Of a stretch of DNA of 64,000 bases, positions 50,313 through 62,821 are shown in pieces (position 1 is the stretch's first letter; every line of letters starts with the position of its first letter). This DNA comes from Arabidopsis thaliana. Its lineage: Eukaryota; Streptophyta; Magnoliopsida; Brassicales; Brassicaceae. The stretch lies in assembly GCF_000001735.4 (NCBI RefSeq), contig NC_003071.7:14005151-14069150 (forward strand). The letters are read 5' to 3'. The notes beneath the pieces were generated by a model that ran no database searches, was not told the DNA's origin, and worked only from the letters and a program-made list of their open reading frames with translations. Made by a program: the position numbers and the translations under genes.

Positions 50313-51139
50313 AAATCTCTTTCTTCCAAGCAACATCATTACGGATTCAAATTCCACGTTAGAAGACAAGATGCAAGGCATTTTCCAATTGGCAAACACA
50401 ACACAAACACAGCGGTTCCATCAACTACCTTTATGGATTCTTTGGAGACTTTGGAATAGCAGAAATATCTTGTATTTTCAGCGACGACATGTTCCATGGG
50501 AGACTACGTTACAGCTTGCTCAAATGGATCTTCAGGAGTGGAATGAAGCTGTCACACCATCACACATCAACAGCCATGGTACAACAATTCGAAGTCATAT
50601 CCCTAATTGGAGGCGTCCAACAAATGGGTGGGTCAAGTGCAATGTAGATGGCTCATTTATTAATGGAAACATACCAGGCAAAGGAGGATGGATTGTTCGG
50701 GACCACAACGGGAGATATGAGTTTGCGGGACAGGCCATTGGTAACTGCATAGATAATGCTCTAGAGTGTGAATTTCAAGCATTGCTAATGGCCATGCAAC
50801 ATTGTTGGAGTAAAGGATATCGACGCATCTGTTTTGAAGGTGACAACAAGGAGATGTTTGATCTTATAAACGGATTAAAGATGCATTTTGGAGCCTTTAA
50901 CTGGATTCGAGACATACTATGGTGGGCATCGAAGTTTGAGCAGACACAATTTCAATGGACCAACAGGCAGAACAACAAACCAGCTGACATCCTCGCAAGA
51001 ACACCACTACAACATCAATTTTTATTTGCTAATCATTTCTGGGTTCCCCGTGTAATAAGTTTTGCTTTACATTGTGATTATACTTCTTCAATATAATTCA
51101 ATATGATGATGACAAAAAAAAAAAAAAATCTCTTTCTTC
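50313..51139 (+). mobile_element. 5'-truncated LINE (non-LTR) insertion with target-site duplication
   Basis: A 14-base direct repeat AAATCTCTTTCTTC at 50313-50326 and 51126-51139 flanks about 800 bases that end in a 15-base A run (51114-51128). This is the signature of target-primed reverse transcription followed by 5' truncation. The insert carries the 3' end of a plant LINE ORF2. The two repeats are identical, so the insertion is fairly recent. It lies between the convergent GH28 and LRR-kinase genes, in the same orientation as GH28. Confidence 0.88.
50371..51096 (+). CDS. RNase H domain ORF of the LINE fragment
   Basis: Open frame of 241 codons without a stop, inside the truncated LINE. 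Residues about 1-60 match the linker commonly found between the reverse transcriptase zinc-finger part and RNase H in plant LINEs (LPLWILWRLWNSRNILYFQRR). Residues about 90-215 are an RNase H1-like domain with all four acidic residues visible: CNVDGS, the Glu of ECEFQALL, FEGDN and the last Asp of KPADILAR. There is no reverse transcriptase, so it cannot move by itself. Whether it is expressed as a host protein is unknown; because TSDs show a young insertion, the open frame may be intact only for lack of time. Confidence 0.8.
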   Translation: MQGIFQLANTTQTQRFHQLPLWILWRLWNSRNILYFQRRHVPWETTLQLAQMDLQEWNEAVTPSHINSHGTTIRSHIPNWRRPTNGWVKCNVDGSFINGNIPGKGGWIVRDHNGRYEFAGQAIGNCIDNALECEFQALLMAMQHCWSKGYRRICFEGDNKEMFDLINGLKMHFGAFNWIRDILWWASKFEQTQFQWTNRQNNKPADILARTPLQHQFLFANHFWVPRVISFALHCDYTSSI

Positions 51140-51220
51140 TATAATGACTATACAAATCATATTAATCTATACATAATCAATTTCGGAGAAAGAAAAAGTA
51201 AGTTATAAAAAGAACTTTTT

Positions 51221-54200
51221 TCACGGCGGCGCCGGTGGAGGTAAATCACTGCACGTTGTAGACACAATTACTTTTCCGGCACGTTCACCGGACTCTATAA
51301 GCATCAACACTACTTCTCTCATCGTCGGTCGATCAGACGGCGAAGATTTCGTACAGAGCACGGCAATTTTCGTCACTGTGATCATATGATTGAGAATCAC
51401 ATCGTCCTCTACCTTTGTTAGATAAGGATCAAGGATTTCAGATGTTAACGAATGATCTCTGATATGGTTTCTTGTCCACGTGGCAAGATCTCCGCCTTGC
51501 TCTAGCGGCTGAACCGGAGCTTTCCCGGTTAACAATTCAAGAAGAACAACTCCAAAGCTGTAGATATCGCATTTCTCTGTTACTTTCATTGTGTATGCAT
51601 ACTCTGCAACAAAAAAAAAACAGTTAAAAAACGGTTAGCTTTAAGTTAGTGTAAACTCGAAAGTTTAACGGTTTTTTACAAACTTACCGGGAGCGATGTA
51701 ACCGTAGGATCCAGCAACGGCTGAGACGGATTTTGATAGTGGCATGTCGATGACTTTTGCTAACCCGAAATCTCCAACATGGGCTTCGAAATTCTCATCG
51801 ATGAGAATGTTATTCGATTTGATGTCACGGTGAATGATTCTTGGTTTACAATCATGATGTAAGTAAGCGAGACCTTCCGCTGCACCGAGTGCGATAGCAA
51901 ACCGAGTTGGCCAATCCATGCTATGTGATTTCCCGCCGTGAAGTAACTCGCCAAGGCTTCCCCGAGACATGTATTCGTAGAGCAAGAGGTTCGAGTTTGA
52001 TCCTTGGTGGTAACAGAAACTGTATAGCCTGACAATGTTCCTGTGACGGATTTTGCCTAGTGTTAGAATCTCGGCGCGGAAACTGTTATCAGTGTTGTTG
52101 CTGTTGTTGTTGTTGCCTTCTCTGTTGGATTCGAGTTTTTTAACTGCTATTGTTTTACCTGAAGGCATAACTGCTTTGTAAACGGTCCCGCAAGCGCCTC
52201 TACCGACAATGTAGCTATCGTGGAAGCCTTTTGTTGCTTCCAAAATGTCTTTGACTGTGAATCGTTCTTTCGGGACAAAGTAAATGTCGGATTCTTGAAA
52301 AAAGGGTTCCTTGTCGTGCACATAAGGAGCCGTTGGTTCCACGGGATTTCTTAGGAAATGAACGACAATCGCGATTAGTAAAAGAGAGATACCGCCAATG
52401 ACTGAAGACACGATGATGATGATTCTCCCCCTCCGAGCAGAACCCGCTTTTAGAGATGAAATGTGAGGCCAAGAGGAGTGGCTAGGGTCACAGCTTCTCA
52501 AATGGCCGCCACAGAGTCCTTTGTTTCCGAGAAAACTGGTTAGAGTCATGTTTTGAAAGATCTGCGTATGTGGAAGCTGTCCGGTGAGGTTGTTGTAGGA
52601 AAAGTTGCACCCGAGTAAACTGGATAAGTTCTCGAATGTGGTCGGGATTTCGCCGCTGAGATGGTTGTTGTTCAGAGATAGGTACATTAGCAGATGAAGA
52701 TTCCCGATCTCGGGAGGTATTTCACCACTGAAATCATTGTAGCTCAGGTTCATTGCAATCTGCAGACTCGAGAGTAAACCGAGTTGAGGCGGTATACTTC
52801 CTGAAAACAAGTTTCCTCCCATCTGCAGCTCAGTTAGATGGGTAAGGTTTCCAATGGTAAACGGTATGTTGCCAGAGAATCTATTTTCTGAGAGTCTGAG
52901 TATCTCGAGCTGATGAAGGCTTCCAAGCTCGGGAGGTAAAGAACCGATGAAACTGTTCCGGCTCAAGTCAAGTCGTTGAAGCATTTTACAGTTGGCTATT
53001 TCAGAGGGGATTGGTCCAGTGAGAGAGTTTGAGGAAACGTTAAATGTTACCAGGTTGGAGAGTTTACTGATTTCGTTGGGTAGATTAGAGGAAAATTGGT
53101 TAGCTGCAAGATGAAGTCTTTGCAGCTTCTGACACGTGCCTATCTCAGGAGGTAGTGGTCCGCTAAACCGGTTTTGATCCAACTCAATAGCAGAAAGGTT
53201 GACAAGCTTGCATAACTCAGTCGGAAACTGACCAGTGAGTCGGTTTCCAACAACACGAAGCTGCAGCAGAGATTTGCAGCGCAATACACCTGGTGGAATA
53301 TTTCCAAATATCCTGTTAGACCCGAGATTCAACAGAATGAGATTAGACTGTTGACAGATAAAAGGCGGTATTTTTCCTGAAAGTTGGTTTTCTGAGAAGT
53401 CAACAACCCATAGAGGACTGTACAAACCAAGACCTTGAGGGATTACACCACTGAGGGAATTGTGGAAAAGCTGAAGTTGGCGCATAGACGTAAGATTCTG
53501 GAAACCCGGTGGAATAGGACCGGTTAAGGAGTTGATGGAGAGATCGAGTTTCGCCAAATTCCTCAACTTACTGAGCTCATTTGGTATGATTCCAGTTAAC
53601 TTGTTCTGAAACAAATAGAGCAGCCTCAACTCACTGATCTTGCTCAGCTCAACTGGAATCTCCCCACTCAACAAATTCTCCGAGAAATCGATTTCCATTA
53701 CTTTGGAAAGCTTTCCAAGCTCCTTTGGGATAGTCCCATTCAACTGGTTTTGGTAAAGATAGAGCTTCTTCAAGGACTTCATGTTACCAATCTCTGATGG
53801 TATAGGTCCAACCAATGAGTTACCGTACAAAGCAAGAGTCTCAAGACTTGTTAAATTCCCAATATCTTTCGGAATAAACCCTGAAAACTTGTTCTGCCAC
53901 AGAATCACCTCCTGAAGTTTAACAAGCATCCCAATTTCCTTGGGAAGCTCTCCAGAAATGAAATTCTGAGCAAGACCGAGCAACTTCAAGTTAAGACATT
54001 TACCAATTTCAGTAGGTATATTCCCCGAGAAATCGTTCTGCCCTGCTCGAAATGTCGTCAACTTGTTGAGATTTCCTAAAGAACGAGGCAATGGACCGGT
54101 CAAGTTATTAGTATAAGCCACAAGCTCTTCTAGATTGTATAAATCACCAATCTCTTCTGGCAAAGGACCTGAAAGCTTGTTATTGCAAATGTTGAAACTT

Positions 54201-54679
54201 CTCAACTGCGATAACTTGTTGATCTCGACTGGAATGGAACCACCAAACTGGTTATTGTTCAAAAACATAACCTCCAGCTTCGAACAGTTTCCAATCTCCC
54301 GAGGAATATCTCCGGTTAACGCGTTGTACGCGAGGTTAAGATAGACCAAGTTAACTAAACCACCAATGCTAGGACTTACTATCCCAGAGAGATTCATAGA
54401 ACTCAAATCAAGAGATGTCACCACCAGACTATTACTACTACTACTACTGCCTTGTGAGCTGCAATTCACACCTATCCAATTACACGGCGTCTCGTCAATG
54501 CCGTTCCAATTATGTAAACGGTTCAACGAATCTTGAAATCCTCTGTTCTTCAACTCCAAGAGAAACTGACCATCACTATTCAAACTCTCTGAAGTCCAAA
54601 CCAGAAGAGTCAAGAGAAACAAAACCCCAACAAACATAGATTTTGATTCTTTCTTAAACTCAAAGATCCACCAACCCAT
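51221..54679 (-). CDS. LRR receptor kinase, subfamily XI (likely At2g33170)
   Basis: Plasma-membrane receptor kinase of 1124 aa from exons 54679-51688 and 51603-51221; the intron splits kinase subdomain VIII (IAPE). Order: signal peptide ([16 protein letters not shown]); N-terminal LRR cap with paired Cys (CNWIGVNC); about 26 LxGxIP-type repeats without an island; transmembrane helix ([21 protein letters not shown], with no gap to a basic stop-transfer region); kinase with glycine loop [11 protein letters not shown], Lys in [18 protein letters not shown] (RD type) and DFGLAK. The tail is short and proline-rich at its end. ATG 54679 is preferred over upstream non-AUG codons. A 5'UTR intron acceptor is visible on minus near 54723 (ATTGCAG). 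Relatives perceive peptides (PEPR, HAESA, IKU2 group); the ligand of this one is unknown to me. Confidence 0.95.
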
Positions 54680-57603
54680 TGATCCTCTCAACAAAGAGAA
54701 ACACTATATAATCCCTCAACACCTGCAATTATAGAGAGATTCACATTTCTTTTCACACCAAAGTTTTAAAAAAAATCAAATCTTTTCAATTTAACAGAGA
54801 CAATATAATGCAAAACTCAGAGCTTTAAGCAACGAAGCCTTAGATCTAGCATTGGTTCTGATTAATTTGGTTTCAGGATTCAAATTTCAGTTCATTTCAA
54901 ATGAATGGAAACTAGAGAATGAATAACGAAGAAGCTTACCAATGTGAATCCATAGAAGAAACCACCAAGCACAAAGGTCAAAACTGATCAATCTTATCGG
55001 AAGTTATAGCTGCACGAAACAAAAAAATGGAACCTTTACGAAACGAACTAAAGTTTTCAAAAAATGTCAAAGCTTTAAGATTTCTTACTTTGTGCAGCTG
55101 AGGACAAATGAGAGTATCGCAAAAACTTACTCTTCTGATTCCTCAAATGAAAATTTCAGTGATTTGATAGAATGAAATCAAAAAGCTAAAGTTCTGGAAT
55201 CAACAAAGATCATGGTTATGATCTGGAATCAAGCAGAATCAGAAACTCAAAAGGTTCAAAAAAAGGAACTTTAAAGCTCCACAATCCCAAGAATTAAAAG
55301 AGAGAAACTAGAAAAGGAAAGAAAAAGTGAAGAGAGAGAGATAGTGATGAGGAGAATCAATTAGTGTATATTCCAATAAGGATTTTGATTTTATGGAGAA
55401 AGGATAAGTAAGGTTTTTGCTTTGGCTTGAAGTTCTAATGGCCGACAAGGCATGCCTTCTCTCTCTACTGTGTGTGCTTTCTCTCTCTTTCTTATATTGT
55501 GAGAAGCTTGTGTGTGTGCCTTGTGGGTTTTTCTTTTGGCCATTTTCTTCAGTGCCAAGAACATCAATTTTCTAATTGAAAAAAGGAACTTGTGGGAAAG
55601 AAAGTGGCAAACTTTTTTAGGCCAAGGGAAAGTGATAGAATTTTTATTTCTCAGCTAAATCTTTTCCCAGAGGAATAGCTTTTGAAGATTTATTGATTGA
55701 GACAGCTTAGGTTCTCATTATTTAGACCGGATTGATAGATAGATCATAATTTTCATTTTTCTCAAAGTTAGGGGTGATTGGTACGAGACTTTGAAAATAT
55801 AAAGTCTTTTAACTTTGTTTTCAATTATATAAGTTTGATTTTTATTAAGTTTTGTTAAATTTTCTCGGTCCAATTATTCAATTTTTTTTCCATTTAAGCT
55901 AAAGCCAATAATATGTGGGTTTGTTTATTTTCTTTTTAAGTTTCATGCACATTTTCAAAATTTCTGCAGTAGATTTTTTGTTTTGAAACAAGAGTCTACA
56001 TTCAGGACCAACCAACACCAAATTTTAAGAATTGTAAGCCAATCCTTCAGCTTATAATGCTGGACAAACTTGGCTAATCCCCATTCCCCATTGGACATTG
56101 TTCATCACCAACTTATACATGTGGCATGCGAGTGTTGTGAGAAAAGAACGTCATGGTTACAAACTTACAATTAATTCATCCAATTGAAACTGTAGATCTA
56201 TTGGTACTTAAGTCTAAATCAAAAACTCTTGACAAATTTGTTAAAACATTAGGTCGTGCACATATTGCTACGATTCAGCTTCCTAAACATTAATTACTAT
56301 TCATTCTTTTGAAAATCACCTGGCTTATTTCTTCACAAAAATTACTTAGAAATTTCTGTCTCTTTGATTAATTACAATATGAGATGAATATAGTATATTA
56401 TAATAGCTTAAGTCAAATTCAATGGTACAAGACTACAAGTCAAAGTCATACGTTTATTGATAAATATTAAAAGAAAAGAAAAAAAATCCAAGAAACAACT
56501 CGCTCGAAAATTATTGATCGTTTAATTCAATATGGTCGTCTTCTAAACTAATTTTCTTAATAAAACACCGGTTAGTCAGGTTCAATCGAGAAGGAACGTA
56601 TTTACAGCATTGCTTTGAGTTAAAGCAACGATGTAAAACTAACATTATGAATTGACTAGAAATATTTGCTTTAAATTCCCAAAAGTCTTCATAATTGTTG
56701 ATACATTACCGTATTAAGGACAACATGATGTGACTGGGGAATATGGGTCCAACGGGACGATCGTGAGGAAAAAAAACTATTCAATGAAAGAGACTAGATC
56801 AGCAGATAATCACCGTCTGATGTGGAACTTACTTAACTTTTTCTATTGCTAATGGAATCACTAAACTGCACAGTTTTATAAAAACAAAAATAGAAGAACT
56901 AAAAATTTCATTGATCTCTGATTTGCAATTGTGAAACTATATTGCTCATTGAGCTAGGAGATCACAAAACGTGTAAAAGTTATAAAAAAAAACTCTTAAA
57001 ACAAAAACTTACAATGAATTTACATTAAGGTTTTGTTTCTTTCGATTCTAACTTTGGAAAGTGATAAACACTAGATATAATAGTATAATATAAACACGTT
57101 AGGAGAGGTTCATGTGCTTGACATGAAACGCTTAAATTATTAGAACGAAAAGGGTCTTTAGGGGACCCCGATAACTTTTTTCGTAAACATTTTGGCATAA
57201 GTAAATAACATTTTACCTATAGTTGTTAGATTTTCCTCAATGGTTAGAACTAAATTAAAGGCGGCAAATTTAAAAATGATATATGAAACATTTAACAAAA
57301 CCAAGTTGTTCCTTTCTTAACATTTGCATGAATCCGGAAGATGTAGGTCGCATGAATCTTCCCAGTAAGTATCTTTTATATGAACTAATATTTTACTGCG
57401 ACAATTAAAGAATGTAATTTAGGAGTGACTATATATGCAAACCGATAAACAATTTCGAAAAATATAACATTTGTATTTAAAATATGTATATATATACACA
57501 TATATATATGTATCTTTTTTTTCTTTTTTCATCTAAAAATATTTCATTAATATGAATCATTGTATACAAAAGTATCAATGAGATTACAGATATAATCAAT
57601 AGT
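54680..57603. other. 5' region of the LRR kinase and AT-rich intergenic DNA
   Basis: The LRR-kinase leader with at least one 5'UTR intron extends to about 55400 (purine-rich GAGAGAGA at about 55330-55345 and a TC-rich tract at 55457-55490). From about 55550 to 57600 I see AT-rich unique DNA with no supported gene. Confidence 0.45.
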
Positions 57604-58125
57604 TTATGTAATGAAGAAACGATAAAGTAAATTACGCTCTGCTTTCTTAATCAAATACTTAATCAAATACTTAATCGTCTTCATCATTTCCGTCAATTTG
57701 GTGTGACTTTCTTGCTTGGGAATCATCTTCTTTTTATAGATGAAATACCGGTAACGCATACGAAAATCATAGGCAGCGATCCATCTGTTACATCGCAAAA
57801 CCTTCGAATTGATCGAAACTCTCATATAGAAAGAGATGTCATTAATCTTGGTTTTTCTTAAACCCCATTTTTGTTGATATGGTATAAACCATCTTCTGAT
57901 TCTCCTATTAGCCTCCAACTCCTCCTCAACATATTGCCTCCATGGTGGTTTCCGTGCCGGTCGATGGTGACATATCAAATCTGATAGGATTTGTGTTAAA
58001 CTTCGGAACGCCCATAGTAGATCATACTGACGCCCGGGAACTATCGCATAACTAACATCAGATGTTAGTATGACCAAACACACGACTAACAAAGCCAAAA
58101 GATTCACGAGGCAATCGCCGGACAT
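57604..58125 (-). CDS. Orphan ORF with a signal-peptide-like start, function unknown
   Basis: Open frame of 173 codons from ATG 58125 (open upstream with another ATG at 58167). Residues 6-24 are hydrophobic (VNLLALLVVCLVILTSDVSYA) and look like a signal peptide or anchor. The rest is basic and rich in Arg, Tyr and Trp (EELEANRRIRRWFIPYQQKW) and ends with a Lys-rich helix (MMKTIKYLIKYLIKKAER). Its base composition is more even than that of the surrounding AT-rich DNA, which argues that it is or was coding. I do not recognise a family. The lone neighbours are the TA microsatellite and unannotated DNA. It could be a lineage-specific gene or the end of an old duplicated gene. Confidence 0.45.
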   Translation of the reverse strand: MSGDCLVNLLALLVVCLVILTSDVSYAIVPGRQYDLLWAFRSLTQILSDLICHHRPARKPPWRQYVEEELEANRRIRRWFIPYQQKWGLRKTKINDISFYMRVSINSKVLRCNRWIAAYDFRMRYRYFIYKKKMIPKQESHTKLTEMMKTIKYLIKYLIKKAERNLLYRFFIT

Positions 58126-58495
58126 AGCAAAACAACGGTTGAATCGAAACCGCCGGTGACTAAACATACATTCCGAGAACACGAACCGACATAGAAATAG
58201 TGTAACAACATAAGAAACCACAATAGATTCACCGGAAAACAGTAAAACACCATTCTAACGTAATGACGAACACGATTTCATCATCATCGCTATCATTCTC
58301 GAGTTATTGCATAAAACCTAACAACAACAATAACAAAATAAAAAAATGGAAAAGAGAAAACATAGAATCTACCGACGCCGGAGAGGCCAGCGCCGGTCGG
58401 AGGAGAGAACCGCCGGTGTTGGTTTGAAGAAAACTGTTTTCAAGTATCGCCTCTGTTCGTTGTACAATGTGAGTCACACATATAGTTATCTAATA

Positions 58496-58496
<1 letters not shown>

Positions 58497-58555
<59 letters not shown>
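58497..58555. repeat. TA dinucleotide microsatellite
   Basis: 59 uninterrupted bases of alternating T and A, about 29 repeats. Likely length-variable between accessions and able to extrude a cruciform. Confidence 0.97.
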
Positions 58556-58557
<2 letters not shown>

Positions 58558-61087
58558 AATACTATCAAAAACGATTTTTAAGAGTGCCGATAGCTATTTA
58601 AATTAATATTACATCCATTTTCATTAAATATCGGTTTGACACTTTCGCATGAATAAAAAGGTAACGAAGCTTATATTATAGTTATGCTTTTACAAATAAG
58701 ATTGATCCTTGAATTCTATTATAAGATTAATTTTACATTTTTCTTAGTTATACCTAAGAGCTATATCTCTTATTAAGTCATTACATATTAATCATAAACA
58801 ACATTGTTAACAAAATATTATTAGTCTAAACCGAATGAAGTATTTGTGTATTTGATATTCGCATATCAAAATTTTCTTTTATTTAATTTGTCATGTGACA
58901 TAAGATATATATCTTTTGTGAGTTGGTCCATAGCCACTATGATCCAATCAACTCAGTTAGGTGTGTATTTGACATTATTTAAAATGTTCGGCCAAAATGA
59001 GAAGATATCCACTAGGAGTAGAAGGGGGCTAGCTACTCTCTACGCTACATTGGTCACGTTTCTCCTTACTCTCCTCCTCTCTTTTTACTTAATATATCAA
59101 AAAATCAAAATATTTTGCTTCTTTGAATTGAATTGGCCACTTCAACAAGTTAGGAATATAATATTTTGATGTAAACTCGTTTGCTTTTCCTAACAAAGTG
59201 TTAGTACCAAACTTTTATATTACTATATATCAGTTTGTGATATAAGATATCTATGAATATGTATATTTGTTATAAACTTTCAATAAGACCCGTGATATGC
59301 TTGTCATCGTCGTTTAATAGTAGAAGAAACTCTTGGCAAATGATTTTAGCAATCAAATTAAGCCCACAATACAAAATGTCCTTATAGTTGTATATACCAT
59401 TTGAATAAACAATTGTAGTTTGGTGGGTAAATAATTTGATTACTCGTTGCTAACTTATTATTATTATATATATACAGTTCAAATAGTTAAGTTGAAGTAG
59501 TCGGAGTCAAGTTTATTGAATATTCTCGTGAATCCAAAAAAAAAAAATGACTAACGCGTCGTATTTTTACAAGGTCGAGTATCTCTTTTTATATTTTTGA
59601 GAAATTTTGAATTATTTCGCATGTTTATAATAATTTTCTTGGATACAATTACAATAGCTTGTAACGGAGATATGCGTATAAGTATTAAAGTAATCAAAAT
59701 AATCTCACATAAGCATCAATCTCGAGATAACACTTTAAATCTTATCGAATCTCAAGCAAGTAGTCATTAAACAAAACTGGTTTTCACTACAAGAGTCCAA
59801 CGATTACGCAGCTAGCGTTGTATTTTATAAGAGTATAATAAAAATAACAATATAATGATATTCAAATTAACAATAGTTTATGTTAAGTTAGAAGAACCAC
59901 CAATATATGATTAATCAAGTTATTGGGAGTTTTCCTAAAGGAGAACATCTTAGTCGAAGTTGCTTAGAAGCTCTCGGAGATCAGATCTGCCAAGCTTTGA
60001 CTCAACATGCGTCAATAAGTTAAGATTTTCATTATTTTATTAAATACTTGTTTTATGAGCGCATCGCCCACTTGTTTTTCTTATTACGATGCATAAACAA
60101 ATAGTCACTTTCTAGCAAACTAAGGTTTTGAATGGAAATTCAACTGCATAGTGTAATGCGATTCCAATAACAACGAAATTTTCTATATACTGTATATATT
60201 TTATTATTATTAGAACCGTACCACAGTTTATCTGTAATTAAACCGTATATCTCTACTCAAAATCTAAAAAATAAATTATATATATTTTTATCATAATCAA
60301 CACAAATTATATATATATATATGTATATATAAATTCATCGTATAAAATATGATTATTGTAAAGAACAATTATTATAGCTATACGTAACTTAACGGATTTG
60401 TTTTGTGTTTGATTGTATTCGAAAAATATAGAATGGTTGATCCATGCATGATGCATCTAATCTAGCATGGATTGTGCATAATTTCCAATATATAACACCG
60501 TATTTAAAATTCTTGCTAATAATTAATCATTCAACGTTCTCTATATGCAATTGTATTCACGATCTAAGGCTTTGAATGAAAACGTGAACGGATGGAATAT
60601 GCATGTATACGATGGTGTATACATACATGGATATATAACGCGCCTATAATACATATACATACACTGATACACACGTATCACGTATACGCGTATATACGTA
60701 TTCGTAGTTTCGTACGTCTCTCTGTAGGATCCAAAAGCGTGCAAAGGATATATATGGTGGATAATGAAACCCCACACATGTCCATGTCACCACCAATCCA
60801 ATCCCATTTTTTCCACTAACATTTGTAACCACGTGAGACTATTCAAAGACTCCATGATTCAATAACACTGCATTTGTATCTATAGATTTTCTTTCACCGT
60901 TCTTTATTTTCTCATTGGTTTCTACAACGTTAGAGTCACAAATAATGAAATCTTTCACTACGTGGGAACCATATATATGGTGTTCATCAAAACTCTTAAC
61001 GTAATCCTCAAGCTGTGCATTTTTTCCATTAGAACAGTAACTTGCTCTTTACATGTGTTGGGAGTTTGTGGCTTATGTGAGAGAGAT

Positions 61088-61207
61088 GGCCCATAAAAAA
61101 AGAAAAGTAATTTGTCAAAAAAAGATGTAAATGTTAATAATTGATGGCTTTATGGGCTTTTTAACAATTACTGATAAGCCCATGTTATTTCCTAATCTGT
61201 AAGCCCA
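61088..61207 (+). promoter_or_regulatory. Cluster of site II-like TGGGCY elements
   Basis: GGCCCA at 61088-61093, TGGGCT at 61153-61158, AGCCCA at 61177-61182 and AGCCCA at 61202-61207, all within 250 bases of the start of the NFU-like gene. Such clusters mark nuclear genes for organelle and translation proteins, in line with the transit-peptide-like N-terminus. Confidence 0.55.
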
Positions 61208-61328
61208 TATATCTGAGATTTCGATTGAAGTAGAAACGAACGGTTGAAATTTTGCCACGTCACAGTAAACATTATCAGAAACCATAAGTCCTTTACCAGT
61301 TAGTCAGATTTTACGGTACTGAGTCGCC

Positions 61329-62164
61329 ATGGAACTGGTGTCTCTTCCGATCCACCACCGTACGGCGCCGCCGAATTTTCCACCACTCGAAACTGGAAAT
61401 CCAGTAGCTAACCGGATTGGACAAGCTCTACGATTCAGCAATGTTAGAATGAGAAAGCCCGCGTATTTAGGAACGATCTTATCTGAGAAATCAAGAGCAA
61501 GAACATTAACGACGGCGGAAGCAGTTTCCGGAAGTGGAGTTTCGCTTCCGCCGCTGGATTTGACTGAGGATAATATCCATTTGGTACTATCCGAAGCTCG
61601 TATCGAGGTAAGCTTTTTCTTCTTAACCGCTTTTGCCTAATCCAAGATTAGTACGAAATAAATTCTGAACCGGCATTCAGTATATAACCGAATTGCACCA
61701 ACGTATATGGTCCGATTTTCTTCCTGCTTGGTTATGTTCTTTAATTTATTTAGACCGAAACCGTAACGAACCGGTTCTAGGTCATATTGAGAGATTGTGT
61801 TCCGTATGAAAAAAACAAAACAGAGCATTGTTGCTTGTAGAGGAAACAATCTTTGTTCGGTTTCAGTTTTTTACAGAGCTAAACTAGAGGTTCCGAATTT
61901 GTGAATTTTGATCGAAATTCATGTTTTGGTTTTGTACGATAGCTAGCACAACTCTTCGACTCATCGGTTGGGATAACAGGACAAGTAGAGTTAGTGGAAC
62001 TAGACGGACCATTCGTTACGATAAGTTTAAGAGGCAAGTTTTGGCATACGCGTGCAATGGTTCTAGCTCGACTTGGGAACTACTTAAAACAGAGGATCCC
62101 TGAGATTTTGGAGGTTAATATTGAAGATGAAAAGCAACTCGATGATAGTCCTGCAAATTTCTAA
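61329..62164 (+). CDS. Organelle-targeted protein with a NifU-C-like fold lacking CxxC (likely At2g33180)
   Basis: Exons 61329-61607 and 61943-62164, both phase 0, give 166 aa. Residues 1-70 look like a plastid transit peptide (Ser/Thr/Arg-rich, few acids, for example MRKPAYLGTILSEKSRARTL). Residues about 77-160 fit the NifU C-terminal (NFU) pattern: an LTxxNIxxVLxEAR helix, then VELVELDGPFVTISLRGK (two strands), then a helix and RIPEILEVN. The position where NFU scaffolds carry CGxCPSS reads KFWHTRAM, so both iron-sulfur ligands are missing and it should not bind a cluster by that motif. The NFU relationship is my inference from pattern and secondary structure. Short intron, promoter with four TGGGCY sites. 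Confidence 0.8.
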
Positions 62165-62821
62165 ATCTTCCATTTTGTTCATTTGGAAAATATTTATTGA
62201 TCTTTCTTGCTGCTTAATGTGACTTTGAAGTTTGATGATGCTTATGAGTTGTTAAAACTCTGTTGAGTATCTAAAATCGATGCTTTGTAGCAAAGTATAC
62301 ATCGTTTCTAAAAGCCCAAAAGAGACTATCAATTTTTTTTTTTAATAACTAATAATATATGTGCGAGTAAAACCCTAATTTGATTAGGTTTAGCGTTTTT
62401 GATCATTTGGTGATTCAAAAGGATTTCACGAGTAAAACGTTTGGTTCCGTGAGGTGGTTTATTCCTAGTCTACAGGGACCCGTGCGGTAAACTCGATACA
62501 GCTCCAAATTTGATTCCATAAGTGTGTGGCTTAGATTGGTTATTTATTTATTTTAATAGATTCATTAAACCGTTTTAGTATAAGATTTCTTTTTTTTTAA
62601 ATTGGTTTGGTTTGTTAGAATATGAACAAACGAGATGGATCAATCGTCTCCAACGAATTATCTTGTACTTAATTATTTTATAAACAAATGAAATGTAAAA
62701 ATAAGTACATGAAAGATATAGAAACGGAATTATCCGAATTAATGATTCTTTTGTTTCACACGAGAAGAAAAAATCCTAAATTGTTAAGCGCACGTACGCC
62801 TCCAACAATTGCAACACGAAA
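62165..62821. other. Intergenic region before the F-box gene
   Basis: 3'UTR of the NFU-like gene and promoter of the F-box gene. No repeat or further gene recognised; the 67-codon ORF at 62688-62891 overlaps the F-box start and is unsupported. Confidence 0.5.

Larger units (their letters stand above)
58126..61328. other. Long AT-rich intergenic region
   Basis: It contains the TA microsatellite at 58497-58555 and several other short AT tracts (about 60307-60328). The short plus-strand ORF at 58346-58606 runs through the microsatellite and another at 58846-59169 has no recognisable motif; I do not call either. The last 250 bases are the promoter of the NFU-like gene. Confidence 0.5.

Noticed and set aside
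58346-58606. 86-codon frame next to the TA repeat
   Set aside because: Half of it is Tyr-Ile made by the microsatellite; not a protein gene.
58846-59169. Possible gene in AT-rich DNA
   Set aside because: Low-complexity hydrophobic translation, no start context or relatives that I recognise.
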